Shown here: one piece after another, positions 7,735 through 14,891 of the stretch | Numbering within the stretch: position 1 is the stretch's first letter | Layout: the number at the start of each line of letters is the position of its first letter | Source: Pseudomonadota bacterium | GTDB lineage: Bacteria > Pseudomonadota > Alphaproteobacteria > Micavibrionales > UBA2020 | Length of the DNA stretch: 24,804 bases | Direction: 5' to 3' | Assembly: GCA_023444705.1 (NCBI GenBank) | Contig: JAEXMB010000056.1 | Location: 1-24,804 of the forward strand | Notes under the pieces: model-generated | What the model was told of the DNA's origin: nothing | Seen by the model: the letters and a program-made list of their open reading frames with translations, nothing else | Databases searched by the model: none | Made by a program: the position numbers and the translations under genes

Positions 7735-9489
7735 TCAGCGCAGGCGCGGTGGTTGGGGCGGTTTTTTATCCGCACTATATCCGGCCGCCGCAGGCGCAAT
7801 GCGCCCATAGCCAACCATCGCGTCGAAATGCGTGTGTGCGACATCGGGCGTGCCTGACAGCTCTAGCCCCTTGTTGCCAAAAGCACGCTCCAGATAGCGG
7901 CGCGCGATGATCGCCTTGCGCGCATCGTTGTGGTGCGCCAGATCATGGGCGGCCTCGTCCAGCAACAACGCACCCGTCAGCACGTCGGCCATATGGTCCA
8001 TGAGTTTACGCGCAAAGCGCGGACCATCCTGCGGGCTGGCGCGCAGGTGCGCAAGGGCGCGCGTGGTTTCACCGATGGCGCGCTCCAGCACGGCCTTGTC
8101 CTGCGCCAGCGTGGCGGGCAGATGTGCGGCCAGGGCGCGCACGTGATCAAGAAAGACCTGATCGCCTTGCTCGCGCCCGGCCACCAGACGCAGCAATTCA
8201 AGCGCCTGAATATTGGCGGGACCTTCCCAGACGGTCAGCACCATCGCATCACGGAACTGGCGGGCGGTTGGGAATTCTTCGGTATAGCCATTGCCGCCGA
8301 CCAGCTCGAGCGCCTTTTTGGCGCACTGGATGCCGTCTTCGGCGGTGCGGTATTTGGCCAGCGCCGTCAGCACGCGCAGCCACGGGCGTTGCGCCTCATC
8401 ACGCAGACTGTCGTCAAAGGCGCGCGCCGCCGCAAAGGCCAGCGCCGTCGACGCATCGCTGCGCACCATTAAATCAAGCAGCTCGTCACGCACCATCGGA
8501 TAGGTGATGATCGCATTGCCAAAGGCCGTGCGGTACGTGGCCCAGCATGCGGCCTCCAAAAACGCGCGGCGCGCGACACCCGCCGCCGACATCGCGTTGT
8601 GGATGCGGCTGTATTCAAGCGCCTCCATCATCATCTTGAGCCCGTGGGGCGGCGGTGCGACTTCGATCACCTCTGCCCCTTCAAGATCGATCTCGCCGGT
8701 GGCAAGGCCTTTGGTGCCAAGCTTGTCCTTGAGCCTGCGGATATTATAGCTGTTGGGCGTGCCGTCCTTAAGATGGCTTGGCACAAGATAGAGGCCAAGC
8801 CCCTTGCTGCCCGCAGGCGCACCTTCAGGCCGCGCCGTCGCCAGCGCAAGGCCCGAATTGGCGTTGGAGGTAAACCACTTCAACCCATGCAGCGTCACGC
8901 GCCCGTCGGCGTGATAGCGCGCCGTGGTGGTGGTGGCGCCAACGTCCGAGCCGCCGTGCAGCTCGGTCGCCCAGGTGCCGCCGGTCTTGGTTTCGCCATC
9001 CATGCGCGTGACCTCGTGCAGCCATGCGTCGCGGATCTCCTTGGGGGCGTGGCGGTCAAGCACATAGGCTACCGCCCCCGTCATGGTGACGGGGCAGTGG
9101 ATGGAAATGTCGGATTGCGACAGCAGATAACCCATCGTGAAGGACAGCACATGCGGCTGCGCATTTTTATCGGCAAAGGCCAGGCCGATCGTGCCGCGGC
9201 GGTAGGCATCCTGATGTGCCTGTTCATAAGCAGGGTTGAAGATCACCGTGCTGTGCTTCTTGCCCTGCTTGTCGTGCGTTTGCAGGCGCGGCGGGGCAAA
9301 GCGGTCGCTGTAGCTGGCCTGTGCCTCGAGCGTGCTGCCGACCCATGCGCCGTAATCGCTCAGGCGGTGTTCGTTGCGCGCCAGCAGGTCGGGTGTCAGG
9401 CGCGCAAGCAAGCGTTGCAGGTTGACATCAAGCGCGTAGAAATTCTGGCCTTGCGTGTCCTTGGGGTACTGCGGCGACGGCGTGGTCAT
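7735..9489 (-). CDS. AidB-type acyl-CoA dehydrogenase
   Basis: A 584-residue FAD flavoprotein of the acyl-CoA dehydrogenase superfamily. Length, the N-terminal layout (NLQRLLARLTPDLLARNEHRL, then FNPAYEQAH) and the C-terminal EGPANIQALELLRLV place it with the AidB/isovaleryl-CoA-dehydrogenase-like group rather than the roughly 380-residue beta-oxidation enzymes. FAD-binding features visible are ATELHGGSDVGA with the following WFTSNANSG, and LVGGNGYTEEFPTARQFRDAMVLTVWEG. E. coli AidB acts in the alkylation response, but family members have varied substrates, so I give no symbol. The start has a strong AAGGGAG site nine bases upstream. It follows the MFS gene on the same strand after 125 bp. 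It may share transcription with the pump or have its own promoter. Its stop is 5 bp from the convergent cyclase stop. Confidence 0.85.
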   Translation of the reverse strand: MTTPSPQYPKDTQGQNFYALDVNLQRLLARLTPDLLARNEHRLSDYGAWVGSTLEAQASYSDRFAPPRLQTHDKQGKKHSTVIFNPAYEQAHQDAYRRGTIGLAFADKNAQPHVLSFTMGYLLSQSDISIHCPVTMTGAVAYVLDRHAPKEIRDAWLHEVTRMDGETKTGGTWATELHGGSDVGATTTTARYHADGRVTLHGLKWFTSNANSGLALATARPEGAPAGSKGLGLYLVPSHLKDGTPNSYNIRRLKDKLGTKGLATGEIDLEGAEVIEVAPPPHGLKMMMEALEYSRIHNAMSAAGVARRAFLEAACWATYRTAFGNAIITYPMVRDELLDLMVRSDASTALAFAAARAFDDSLRDEAQRPWLRVLTALAKYRTAEDGIQCAKKALELVGGNGYTEEFPTARQFRDAMVLTVWEGPANIQALELLRLVAGREQGDQVFLDHVRALAAHLPATLAQDKAVLERAIGETTRALAHLRASPQDGPRFARKLMDHMADVLTGALLLDEAAHDLAHHNDARKAIIARRYLERAFGNKGLELSGTPDVAHTHFDAMVGYGRIAPAAAGYSADKKPPQPPRLR

Positions 9490-9614
9490 GGCACAACGCT
9501 CCCTTGCGTGCTGAAGAAAAGAATCTCTTTATCCTTCAACAATAGACCGCAGGCACCGCAACGCCAAGGCCGTTTGCATGCGCACATACCGTGACGCACC
9601 GCATCATCAGCGCA

Positions 9615-10808
9615 TCAGGGGTGCGCGCCGCCGTGCAGCGTGGGCGCATGGCGGTTGGTATAGCGCATCATCATAAGCGAGCAGACCCCCAGCACGGCAA
9701 AACCGCTCGCCACCGGCACCAAAGTGCCGTCATACGACTGCCCGATCAACGTGCCCAGCACGAGCGAGATCACCGATGACGTCGCGCCGATCACGGCAGA
9801 GGCGATGCCCGCGATATGACCCATCGGCTCCATCGCGATGGCGTTGAGGTTGCCAAACAGCAAGCCCATCGAAAAATACAGCACCGAGACATAGACAAGA
9901 AAGGCCACCAGCATATCGCCAAAGACAGCGCGATACGCCAGATAGCACAGCGAGCCCGCGATCACAGCCATCACCGCGCTGCGGCACAGGCGGCGCATGC
10001 CATGCTTTTGCACGATGCGCGCGTTGAACAGCGACGACGCGCCAAACACCAGCGCCAGCCCGCCGAAATAGACACTGAACCAGTCGCCGGTGTTGAACAG
10101 GTCCTGAAAGATCTGGCGGGTGGAATTGAGGTACCCCATAAAACTGCCAAAGGCCAGACCCATGCAGATCATATAACCGCTGGTGGTGCGGTTGGCGAAA
10201 ACCTCGCGAAAGCCAAGCGCGATGTCGAGCGCGCGCAGGCGGATGCGCTTGCTTTCGGGCAGGGTTTCTTCCAATCCGAAATAGACCCATGCCGCGATCG
10301 CCACAGCAGCGACAAAGAAAAACGCAAAGATCGCCCGCCACGAGGCGACAAACATAATCAACTGCCCAAGCGCAGGCGCAAGCGACGGCACAATGACGAA
10401 GATCATCATCACCAGCGACATGATGCGTGCCATATCAGCCCCGCTGTATTTATCGCGGATGATGGCAACCGCGCTGACATAAGGCCCCGCAACACCCAGC
10501 CCCTGCAACAAACGACCCGCCAGCATCACCGGCATGGTGGCCGCAAACATCGACACCACCGCCCCCGCCGCATAGATGGCAAGACCAAGGTAGAGAACTT
10601 TCTTGCGCCCGATGGCGTCAGACAACGGCCCCGCCACCAGCTGGCCCGCCGCCATGCCGGCAAAGATCAGAATAATGATGTATTGCGTGTGGTTGGGATC
10701 ACGCACGCCAAGATCGGCCCCCATCACTTTGAGCGCAGGCAGCATTGCATCGATCGAAATGGCAACAGATGCCATAAACGACGCCATCATGGCGATAAAC
10801 AGTTTCAC
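9615..10808 (-). CDS. MFS multidrug efflux transporter, Bcr/CflA family
   Basis: A 397-residue inner-membrane proton antiporter with about twelve hydrophobic helices. The loop 2-3 motif is LVAGPLSDAIGRKKVLYLG, and the helix 4-5 region LLQGLGVAGPYVSAVAIIRD is typical of Bcr/CflA drug exporters; VPSLAPALGQLI also fits. I pick the GTG start at 10808: AAGGA stands eight bases upstream and the first membrane helix (KLFIAMMASFMASVAIS) begins at once. A longer frame from a TTG at 10844 falls on the likely -10 box and is rejected. It is divergent from the symporter gene. The transported compound is unknown. Confidence 0.9.
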   Translation of the reverse strand: MKLFIAMMASFMASVAISIDAMLPALKVMGADLGVRDPNHTQYIIILIFAGMAAGQLVAGPLSDAIGRKKVLYLGLAIYAAGAVVSMFAATMPVMLAGRLLQGLGVAGPYVSAVAIIRDKYSGADMARIMSLVMMIFVIVPSLAPALGQLIMFVASWRAIFAFFFVAAVAIAAWVYFGLEETLPESKRIRLRALDIALGFREVFANRTTSGYMICMGLAFGSFMGYLNSTRQIFQDLFNTGDWFSVYFGGLALVFGASSLFNARIVQKHGMRRLCRSAVMAVIAGSLCYLAYRAVFGDMLVAFLVYVSVLYFSMGLLFGNLNAIAMEPMGHIAGIASAVIGATSSVISLVLGTLIGQSYDGTLVPVASGFAVLGVCSLMMMRYTNRHAPTLHGGAHP

Positions 10809-10843
10809 GGGAGGTATCCTTGTTGCGTGGAAGCGGACACGCA

Positions 10844-10874
10844 ATTATATACGCAGGCTTTATTTTGCGCGCAA
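10844..10874 (-). promoter_or_regulatory. Candidate promoter for the MFS gene
   Basis: On the minus strand a perfect TATAAT (10849-10844) follows a weak TTGCGC (10874-10869) with a 19-bp gap. The -10 box is convincing; the -35 is poor and over-spaced. The transcript would start 20-30 bases before the GTG start at 10808. Confidence 0.45.
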
Positions 10875-10879
10875 TTGCG
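10870..10879. repeat. CGCAATTGCG palindrome between divergent transporters
   Basis: A perfect 10-bp palindrome in the 120-bp region between the MFS and symporter starts. Its left half CGCAATT recurs exactly 30 bp away at 10840-10846, next to the MFS -10 box. It could be an operator for a regulator controlling both genes, but the element is short and may be chance. Confidence 0.3.
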
Positions 10880-10928
10880 TTTTTAATAGATATGACGACA
10901 GCGACTATTTTCAAAAGCAGGAGCCCAA

Positions 10929-12224
10929 ATGACAGACAGCACCCGCCGCACATGGCCACTTTGGCAGCAAATGACGCTTGGCATGCTGGCGGGGCTGGCC
11001 TTTGGCTGGATCGCAGCCCCCACGGGCCTTGGCATGGTTCCCGAAGCTGCGCTGGCCAGCGCCTTGCCGTGGATCATGCTGCCCGCAAAACTGTTCATGG
11101 CGCTGATCGGGCTGATCGTCATGCCGCTGGTGTTCTCCTCGGTCATGCTGTCGGTCTGCAGCGGCACCGACAGCGGCTTCGTGCGCCGCACTGCAACCAT
11201 CGTCATCGCCTATTTCGTCATCTGCACTTTTCTTGCTGTCTTTCTGGGTATAGGGCTGTCACACCTGATCAACCCCGCGCAATACGTGGGCGATGGCTGG
11301 GCGGGCCTTGCCGCAAACCACAGCGTCAGCAGCGCTATCCAAGCACTTTCCGACAGTGCGCAACCAACCATCCCGGATATGATTGCAAGCCTGATCCCGC
11401 CCAACCCTGCCGCCATCTTTGTGCAACAGAATATGCTGCACATCGTCGTCGCCGCCATCATCGCAGGGCTGGCCACGCTGGTGCTGGCAACCGCGCAACG
11501 CGACACGCTGGTGCGTCTGGCCGATGCCGTGCAGGCCGCCTGCATGAAAGTGGTCGACTGGGCCATGCTGATTGCGCCGCTGGCGGTCTTTGGGTTTTTG
11601 TTCCGTCTTGTCAGCGATATGGGCGGCGACGCGTTTCGCACGCTTGGCGCCTATATCGCGACAGTGCTGATTGCGCTTGGCTGTATCATGGCGGCTTATT
11701 TGCTGCTGGTCGCGCTTGTGGCGCGGCGCAACCCGCTGGCCTTTCTGCGCCAGTGCCGCGATGCGCTGATCCTGGCGTTTTCCAGTAGCTCGAGCGCCGC
11801 CACCATGCCGCTGTCGATGGAAACGGCCGAAGACAAACTCAAGGTCAGGCCGGAAATTTCGCGCCTTGTCATTCCGCTTGGCACCACCGTCAACATGGAC
11901 GGCACGGCGATCTACCAGATCATCGTCGCGTTGTTTCTTGTCAACCTGATGGGGATCGAGTTGACAACAGGGCAGACAGTTTTGCTGGCGATCACGGTGG
12001 TGGGGGCCGCCATCGGCACGCCGGGCACGCCTGGGGTGGGCATTGTCGTGCTGGGCGGCACGCTGGCCAAGCTTGGCGTGCCGCCGGAAAGCATCGGGTT
12101 GATCCTGAGCGTCGACCGTTTTCTTGATATGTGCCGCACGGTCATCAACGTGTCGGGTGACCTGACGGCCTGCGTGGTGATGGACCGCATTCTGCCGCCC
12201 ACACGCGAGATGACGGCGGATTAA
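10929..12224 (+). CDS. Dicarboxylate/amino acid:cation symporter (DAACS family)
   Basis: A 431-residue inner-membrane carrier of the GltP/DctA/GltPh fold, importing C4-dicarboxylates or acidic/neutral amino acids with protons or sodium. Eight membrane helices and two re-entrant hairpins are expected. The signatures are plain: the serine-rich hairpin tip SSSSSAATMP near residues 284-293, TTVNMDGTAIYQ with the NMDGT motif from about residue 322, and GTPGTPGVGIVVLGGTL in the second hairpin. DLTACVVMD close to the end supplies the conserved substrate-site Asp region. AGGAG six bases before the ATG supports the start. Substrate choice cannot be read from the sequence. The gene ends in a shared TTAA with the convergent unknown gene. 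Confidence 0.93.
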   Translation: MTDSTRRTWPLWQQMTLGMLAGLAFGWIAAPTGLGMVPEAALASALPWIMLPAKLFMALIGLIVMPLVFSSVMLSVCSGTDSGFVRRTATIVIAYFVICTFLAVFLGIGLSHLINPAQYVGDGWAGLAANHSVSSAIQALSDSAQPTIPDMIASLIPPNPAAIFVQQNMLHIVVAAIIAGLATLVLATAQRDTLVRLADAVQAACMKVVDWAMLIAPLAVFGFLFRLVSDMGGDAFRTLGAYIATVLIALGCIMAAYLLLVALVARRNPLAFLRQCRDALILAFSSSSSAATMPLSMETAEDKLKVRPEISRLVIPLGTTVNMDGTAIYQIIVALFLVNLMGIELTTGQTVLLAITVVGAAIGTPGTPGVGIVVLGGTLAKLGVPPESIGLILSVDRFLDMCRTVINVSGDLTACVVMDRILPPTREMTAD

Positions 12225-13645
12225 AAGCGGCGGCGATAGCCCGGCGTCGTCATGTGTTGCTGCCATGACGGGCGCGGGCGCTGCTGGCCGCGCGATCCGT
12301 AAAAACGGTCGATCAGGCGGTCGGCGCCAAAGCCAAGACCGCCCCCTGCCAGCACACCCAGCACCGCCCACAAGACAACCATGCCCCATTTCGCAGGCTG
12401 GGTATCAAAGCCGCCCGCATAATTGGCGCTGTAGAGCGCGCGCGCATCATGCAGGATTTCTTTCTTGAGCTGGTCGGCGTCGCCTTCCTTGCGGTCAAGC
12501 GACACGGCGATGTATTCAAGGATTTTCTTGTGCAATGCGGGCAGGCCGCTTTGCGCCGCCGCCATGCCGCTGTCGATGCGGTTGACGTCGGTGCTGATCT
12601 TGACCGCATAGGATAGCGCCGCTTCGGCCAGCTGAAAGCTTTGCGGGCCCGCATCGCTGCTGCTGTTGGTGCGGTAGCGGTCGCTGCGCGCACGCGGGGC
12701 GGCAGCGGTCCATTGCGGGGTGGCGCGGCCAAGCTTGGCATGCGCATCCCAGATGCCGGGTGTCAGCGTGACATAGGTCGACCCCGTCGCCCACGTGTTG
12801 GTAAGGCGCATATAGTCGGCCTGTGTCAGTTCTTTGTAATCGGGCATGCGGCGGCGGCTTTCGCGCATCGCCCATTCGTTTTCGGCGTTGGTCTGCCATG
12901 CCAGAATCAATTGTTCGTTGATATCAAGGCTCGGGTGCTTGCGCATGAAATCTTGCAGCAAGGTTGCCGCGCGCACACCCTGTGCGCGGTCGTACGTATA
13001 GGTATGGATGGTATAATCATAGACCTGGCGCGATTTCGTCACCATCGTGCAGCTGCGGCTCTCGCCGCTGCCGCTGCATTCTTCCTCGGTATAATATTCG
13101 GTGCGGTAAACGTCGTCATGGTCTTCGTCCCATGCTTTGTCGAGTGCGGTGATCGCGGGTTGCAGATCGCGTGCCGCCGCTGTCATCGGTGCGATGCTTT
13201 CACGCGCCTTGCGCGCCAGCTCGGGCATGCGCGCGGCATATTCAGTGAGCTGCGTATGGATGCGAAACGCGCGGTCGGTTTTATATTCCAGTTCGCGCGC
13301 GAAGTGGTTATGCGCAGGCCCCCATGTGTTGTAGGAAATGTTGTTGGCCTCAAACACCTGCATCAGCGCGTCGTTGACGCTTGAGTAATAGCGCGTCAGC
13401 GGCGGAATGGTCTTGCCGCCGATGCGCTCGACGTAAAGCTCGGTCTGGCTAATCTCGGAAAAGGCCAGCGGGATCTGCCCCTGCTTGGCGCTTTCGTGGT
13501 TGAAGCTCGACATGCCAAAGATGCCGCCCAGCGCGACGGCGCCGATGGCGACCTCGATCGGCGTTTCAAGGATCAGGCGTTTGGCGCGCTCTTTATAAGG
13601 ATAGTGACGGATGGCGCTGACGGCGTTGAAAACTTTTTGTAGCAT
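12221..13645 (-). CDS. Unknown protein with two membrane segments and a large central domain
   Basis: I do not recognise this 474-residue protein. It has one hydrophobic segment at about residues 30-47, preceded by basic HYPYKERAKR, and another at about 420-440, followed by a basic tail ending GYRRRF. By the positive-inside rule both ends are cytoplasmic and some 370 residues lie in the periplasm. That domain is rich in charged helices, with an acidic, tyrosine-rich stretch around 172-212 holding the only close cysteine pair (Cys190 and Cys199), a possible disulfide. A second basic, serine-rich patch (APRARSDRYRTNSSSD) precedes long helices. The ATG at 13645 has AAGGA nine bases upstream; a longer TTG-initiated frame to 13702 begins too near a TATAAT box to be likely. 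Neighbouring 13825-14649 is divergent and also unknown. Confidence 0.75.
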   Translation of the reverse strand: MLQKVFNAVSAIRHYPYKERAKRLILETPIEVAIGAVALGGIFGMSSFNHESAKQGQIPLAFSEISQTELYVERIGGKTIPPLTRYYSSVNDALMQVFEANNISYNTWGPAHNHFARELEYKTDRAFRIHTQLTEYAARMPELARKARESIAPMTAAARDLQPAITALDKAWDEDHDDVYRTEYYTEEECSGSGESRSCTMVTKSRQVYDYTIHTYTYDRAQGVRAATLLQDFMRKHPSLDINEQLILAWQTNAENEWAMRESRRRMPDYKELTQADYMRLTNTWATGSTYVTLTPGIWDAHAKLGRATPQWTAAAPRARSDRYRTNSSSDAGPQSFQLAEAALSYAVKISTDVNRIDSGMAAAQSGLPALHKKILEYIAVSLDRKEGDADQLKKEILHDARALYSANYAGGFDTQPAKWGMVVLWAVLGVLAGGGLGFGADRLIDRFYGSRGQQRPRPSWQQHMTTPGYRRRF

Positions 13646-13707
13646 ATGAATCGGTCCTTGCAGATGATGCTCTGTTATATCCTGTTTTTCCATATTACGC
13701 AAATAGG

Positions 13708-13713
13708 ATTATA
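13708..13713 (-). promoter_or_regulatory. -10 box for the unknown membrane protein gene
   Basis: A perfect TATAAT on the minus strand about 60 bases before the ATG at 13645. No good -35 hexamer stands at 16-18 bp. It supports starting translation at 13645, since a transcript would begin close to the alternative upstream start codon. Confidence 0.4.
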
Positions 13714-13759
13714 AGCTGTTATTTATCAATGCCTTATATCTGCATCCCGTGCATAAAAA

Positions 13760-13787
13760 TAGACATATTCCATATAAATGCTATACT
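13760..13787 (+). promoter_or_regulatory. Sigma70-type promoter for the 13825 gene
   Basis: TAGACA (13760-13765) and TATACT (13782-13787) are separated by 16 bp; each matches five of six consensus bases. A transcript would begin near 13794, about 30 bases ahead of the ATG at 13825, leaving room for the AGGGG ribosome site. This argues against the longer frame from 13729. Confidence 0.6.
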
Positions 13788-13824
13788 GGGCCAATCCTTA
13801 TTCCTGCTGTCAGGGGCCGCCTGC

Positions 13825-14649
13825 ATGTCTGACCATCTGCCATTCAACGTTTTCGCCGGTAAAAGCTGGCAGGATAAAGTCATCGATGCCGATGCGCTGT
13901 GGGCGCAGATCAGCGCCGCACTGGCCGCGCAAGGGCGCGACCTGCCCGAAACGCCGCGCCGCCCCGACGTGCGCCTGATCGTGCAAAACATTGGCGACAG
14001 CGACGTGACCTTCAAAAACCCCGGCGACCATTCCGGCGGCAAGCACGAGGTCATCCCCGCCGACGGCGACAAGCGTGCTGCCATGATCATGGTCAAGGGC
14101 GCGACGCTGGGCGAACAACAGGACAACGCGCGTATTCTCTTTGAGCGCTATAATCTTGGTGTCGACGGCCTCTCCCCCGCTTTCGTGCGCGACCTGTCGT
14201 CTGGCGCGCTGGCGCAACTGGTGGACGAAGCCTATGGCCCGGCGCCTTTTGCCGATCAGGCCGCCAAGCTGGCCGATGTCGCATGGCAGGACAGCGCCGG
14301 CCTTGCGCCGCAGACCATCACGCTGGTCAAAGGCAATGCCGCCGCTTTCGGCGCGCGTGCCGCCACAAAGGAAAAAGTCTTTCTGGCGCAATTCCACATC
14401 TACGTGAAGGGCAGCGCCACCACGCCCGAGCTGATCGAGGGCGGCAGCATCGCCATCGCGGTCTCGTCGGATTGGCAGACGGGGGCCACGACCACCCGCC
14501 CGATCGCGCCGTCGGTGGCGCGTAGCTATTACGGCAGCCATTTCGACGCCATCCCCGTCGCAAGCGTGCATCCCGACGGCATGGTCAGGGACCTGCGAAT
14601 CAGTGGACCGGCCTCACCCGCCACCCGTCACAAGCCCGCAGCGCCCTGA
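13825..14649 (+). CDS. Unknown soluble protein
   Basis: A 274-residue protein I do not recognise. No signal peptide or membrane helix is seen when it starts at 13825 (MSDHLPFNVFAGKSW). The start is backed by AGGGG shortly upstream and by the promoter just before it. The body is mixed alpha/beta and rich in Ala, Asp and Gly: RRPDVRLIVQNIGDSDVTFKNPGDHSGGKHEVIPADGDKRAAMIMVKG could be a beta-sheet domain, then helices around FVRDLSSGALAQLVDEAYGP, then a strand-rich region (KVFLAQFHIYVKG, GGSIAIAVSSDWQ). The C-terminus is Pro/Ala-rich and probably flexible. It is divergent from the unknown membrane protein and followed by the 23-residue reading frame. Cytoplasmic location is an inference. Confidence 0.65.
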   Translation: MSDHLPFNVFAGKSWQDKVIDADALWAQISAALAAQGRDLPETPRRPDVRLIVQNIGDSDVTFKNPGDHSGGKHEVIPADGDKRAAMIMVKGATLGEQQDNARILFERYNLGVDGLSPAFVRDLSSGALAQLVDEAYGPAPFADQAAKLADVAWQDSAGLAPQTITLVKGNAAAFGARAATKEKVFLAQFHIYVKGSATTPELIEGGSIAIAVSSDWQTGATTTRPIAPSVARSYYGSHFDAIPVASVHPDGMVRDLRISGPASPATRHKPAAP

Positions 14650-14724
14650 CGCGGCAGGGAACCCGTTTTCATGTCCGTGCGTTGGCCTGTATGACTGCAT
14701 CTCGTTATTTACAGGAGACCAACC

Positions 14725-14796
14725 ATGCGCACACTTATCATGCTTTTGATCGGCGTACCCCTGCCAATCATTTTGATTTACTGGCTTTTCTTCTAA
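14725..14796 (+). CDS. 23-residue hydrophobic microprotein or leader peptide
   Basis: A short frame starting MRTLIMLLIGVPLP and ending YWLFF. It has a good ribosome site (AGGAG seven bases ahead) and a single Arg near the N-terminus; the rest is almost entirely Leu, Ile, Val, Phe, Pro and Tyr/Trp, long enough for one membrane span. The stop is 26 bp before a strong intrinsic terminator. It may be a genuine single-span membrane microprotein, or a leader peptide controlling the downstream TPR-glycosyltransferase. The strong ribosome site and non-random composition favour translation; nothing proves it. Confidence 0.5.
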   Translation: MRTLIMLLIGVPLPIILIYWLFF

Positions 14797-14822
14797 GATT
14801 TTTTGTCCGCCAGGGCAGAAAG

Positions 14823-14855
14823 AAAAAGCGGCTTTCGGTATGAAAGCCGCTTTTT
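14823..14855. terminator. Strong intrinsic terminator, symmetric
   Basis: A perfect 14-bp stem (AAAAAGCGGCTTTC with GAAAGCCGCTTTTT) closes a 5-base loop. The U-run serves the plus strand, and the A-run makes it active on the minus strand too. It ends the unit holding 13825-14796, and lies only 36 bp before the next plus-strand start at 14892. Confidence 0.9.
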
Positions 14856-14891
14856 CTTGCCTGCGGGTACGGGGGCGGGCATCATTCCCTC

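Noticed and set aside
10809..10844. TTG-initiated N-terminal extension of the MFS protein
   Set aside because: Overlaps the TATAAT box; the GTG at 10808 has a proper ribosome site and is directly followed by the first membrane helix.
9816..10886. Plus-strand frame over the MFS gene
   Set aside because: Shadow of hydrophobic helices on the opposite strand; composition is typical of such shadows.
13646..13702. TTG-initiated extension of the unknown membrane protein
   Set aside because: Would start within a few bases of the likely transcript start; AAGGA before the ATG at 13645 is better.
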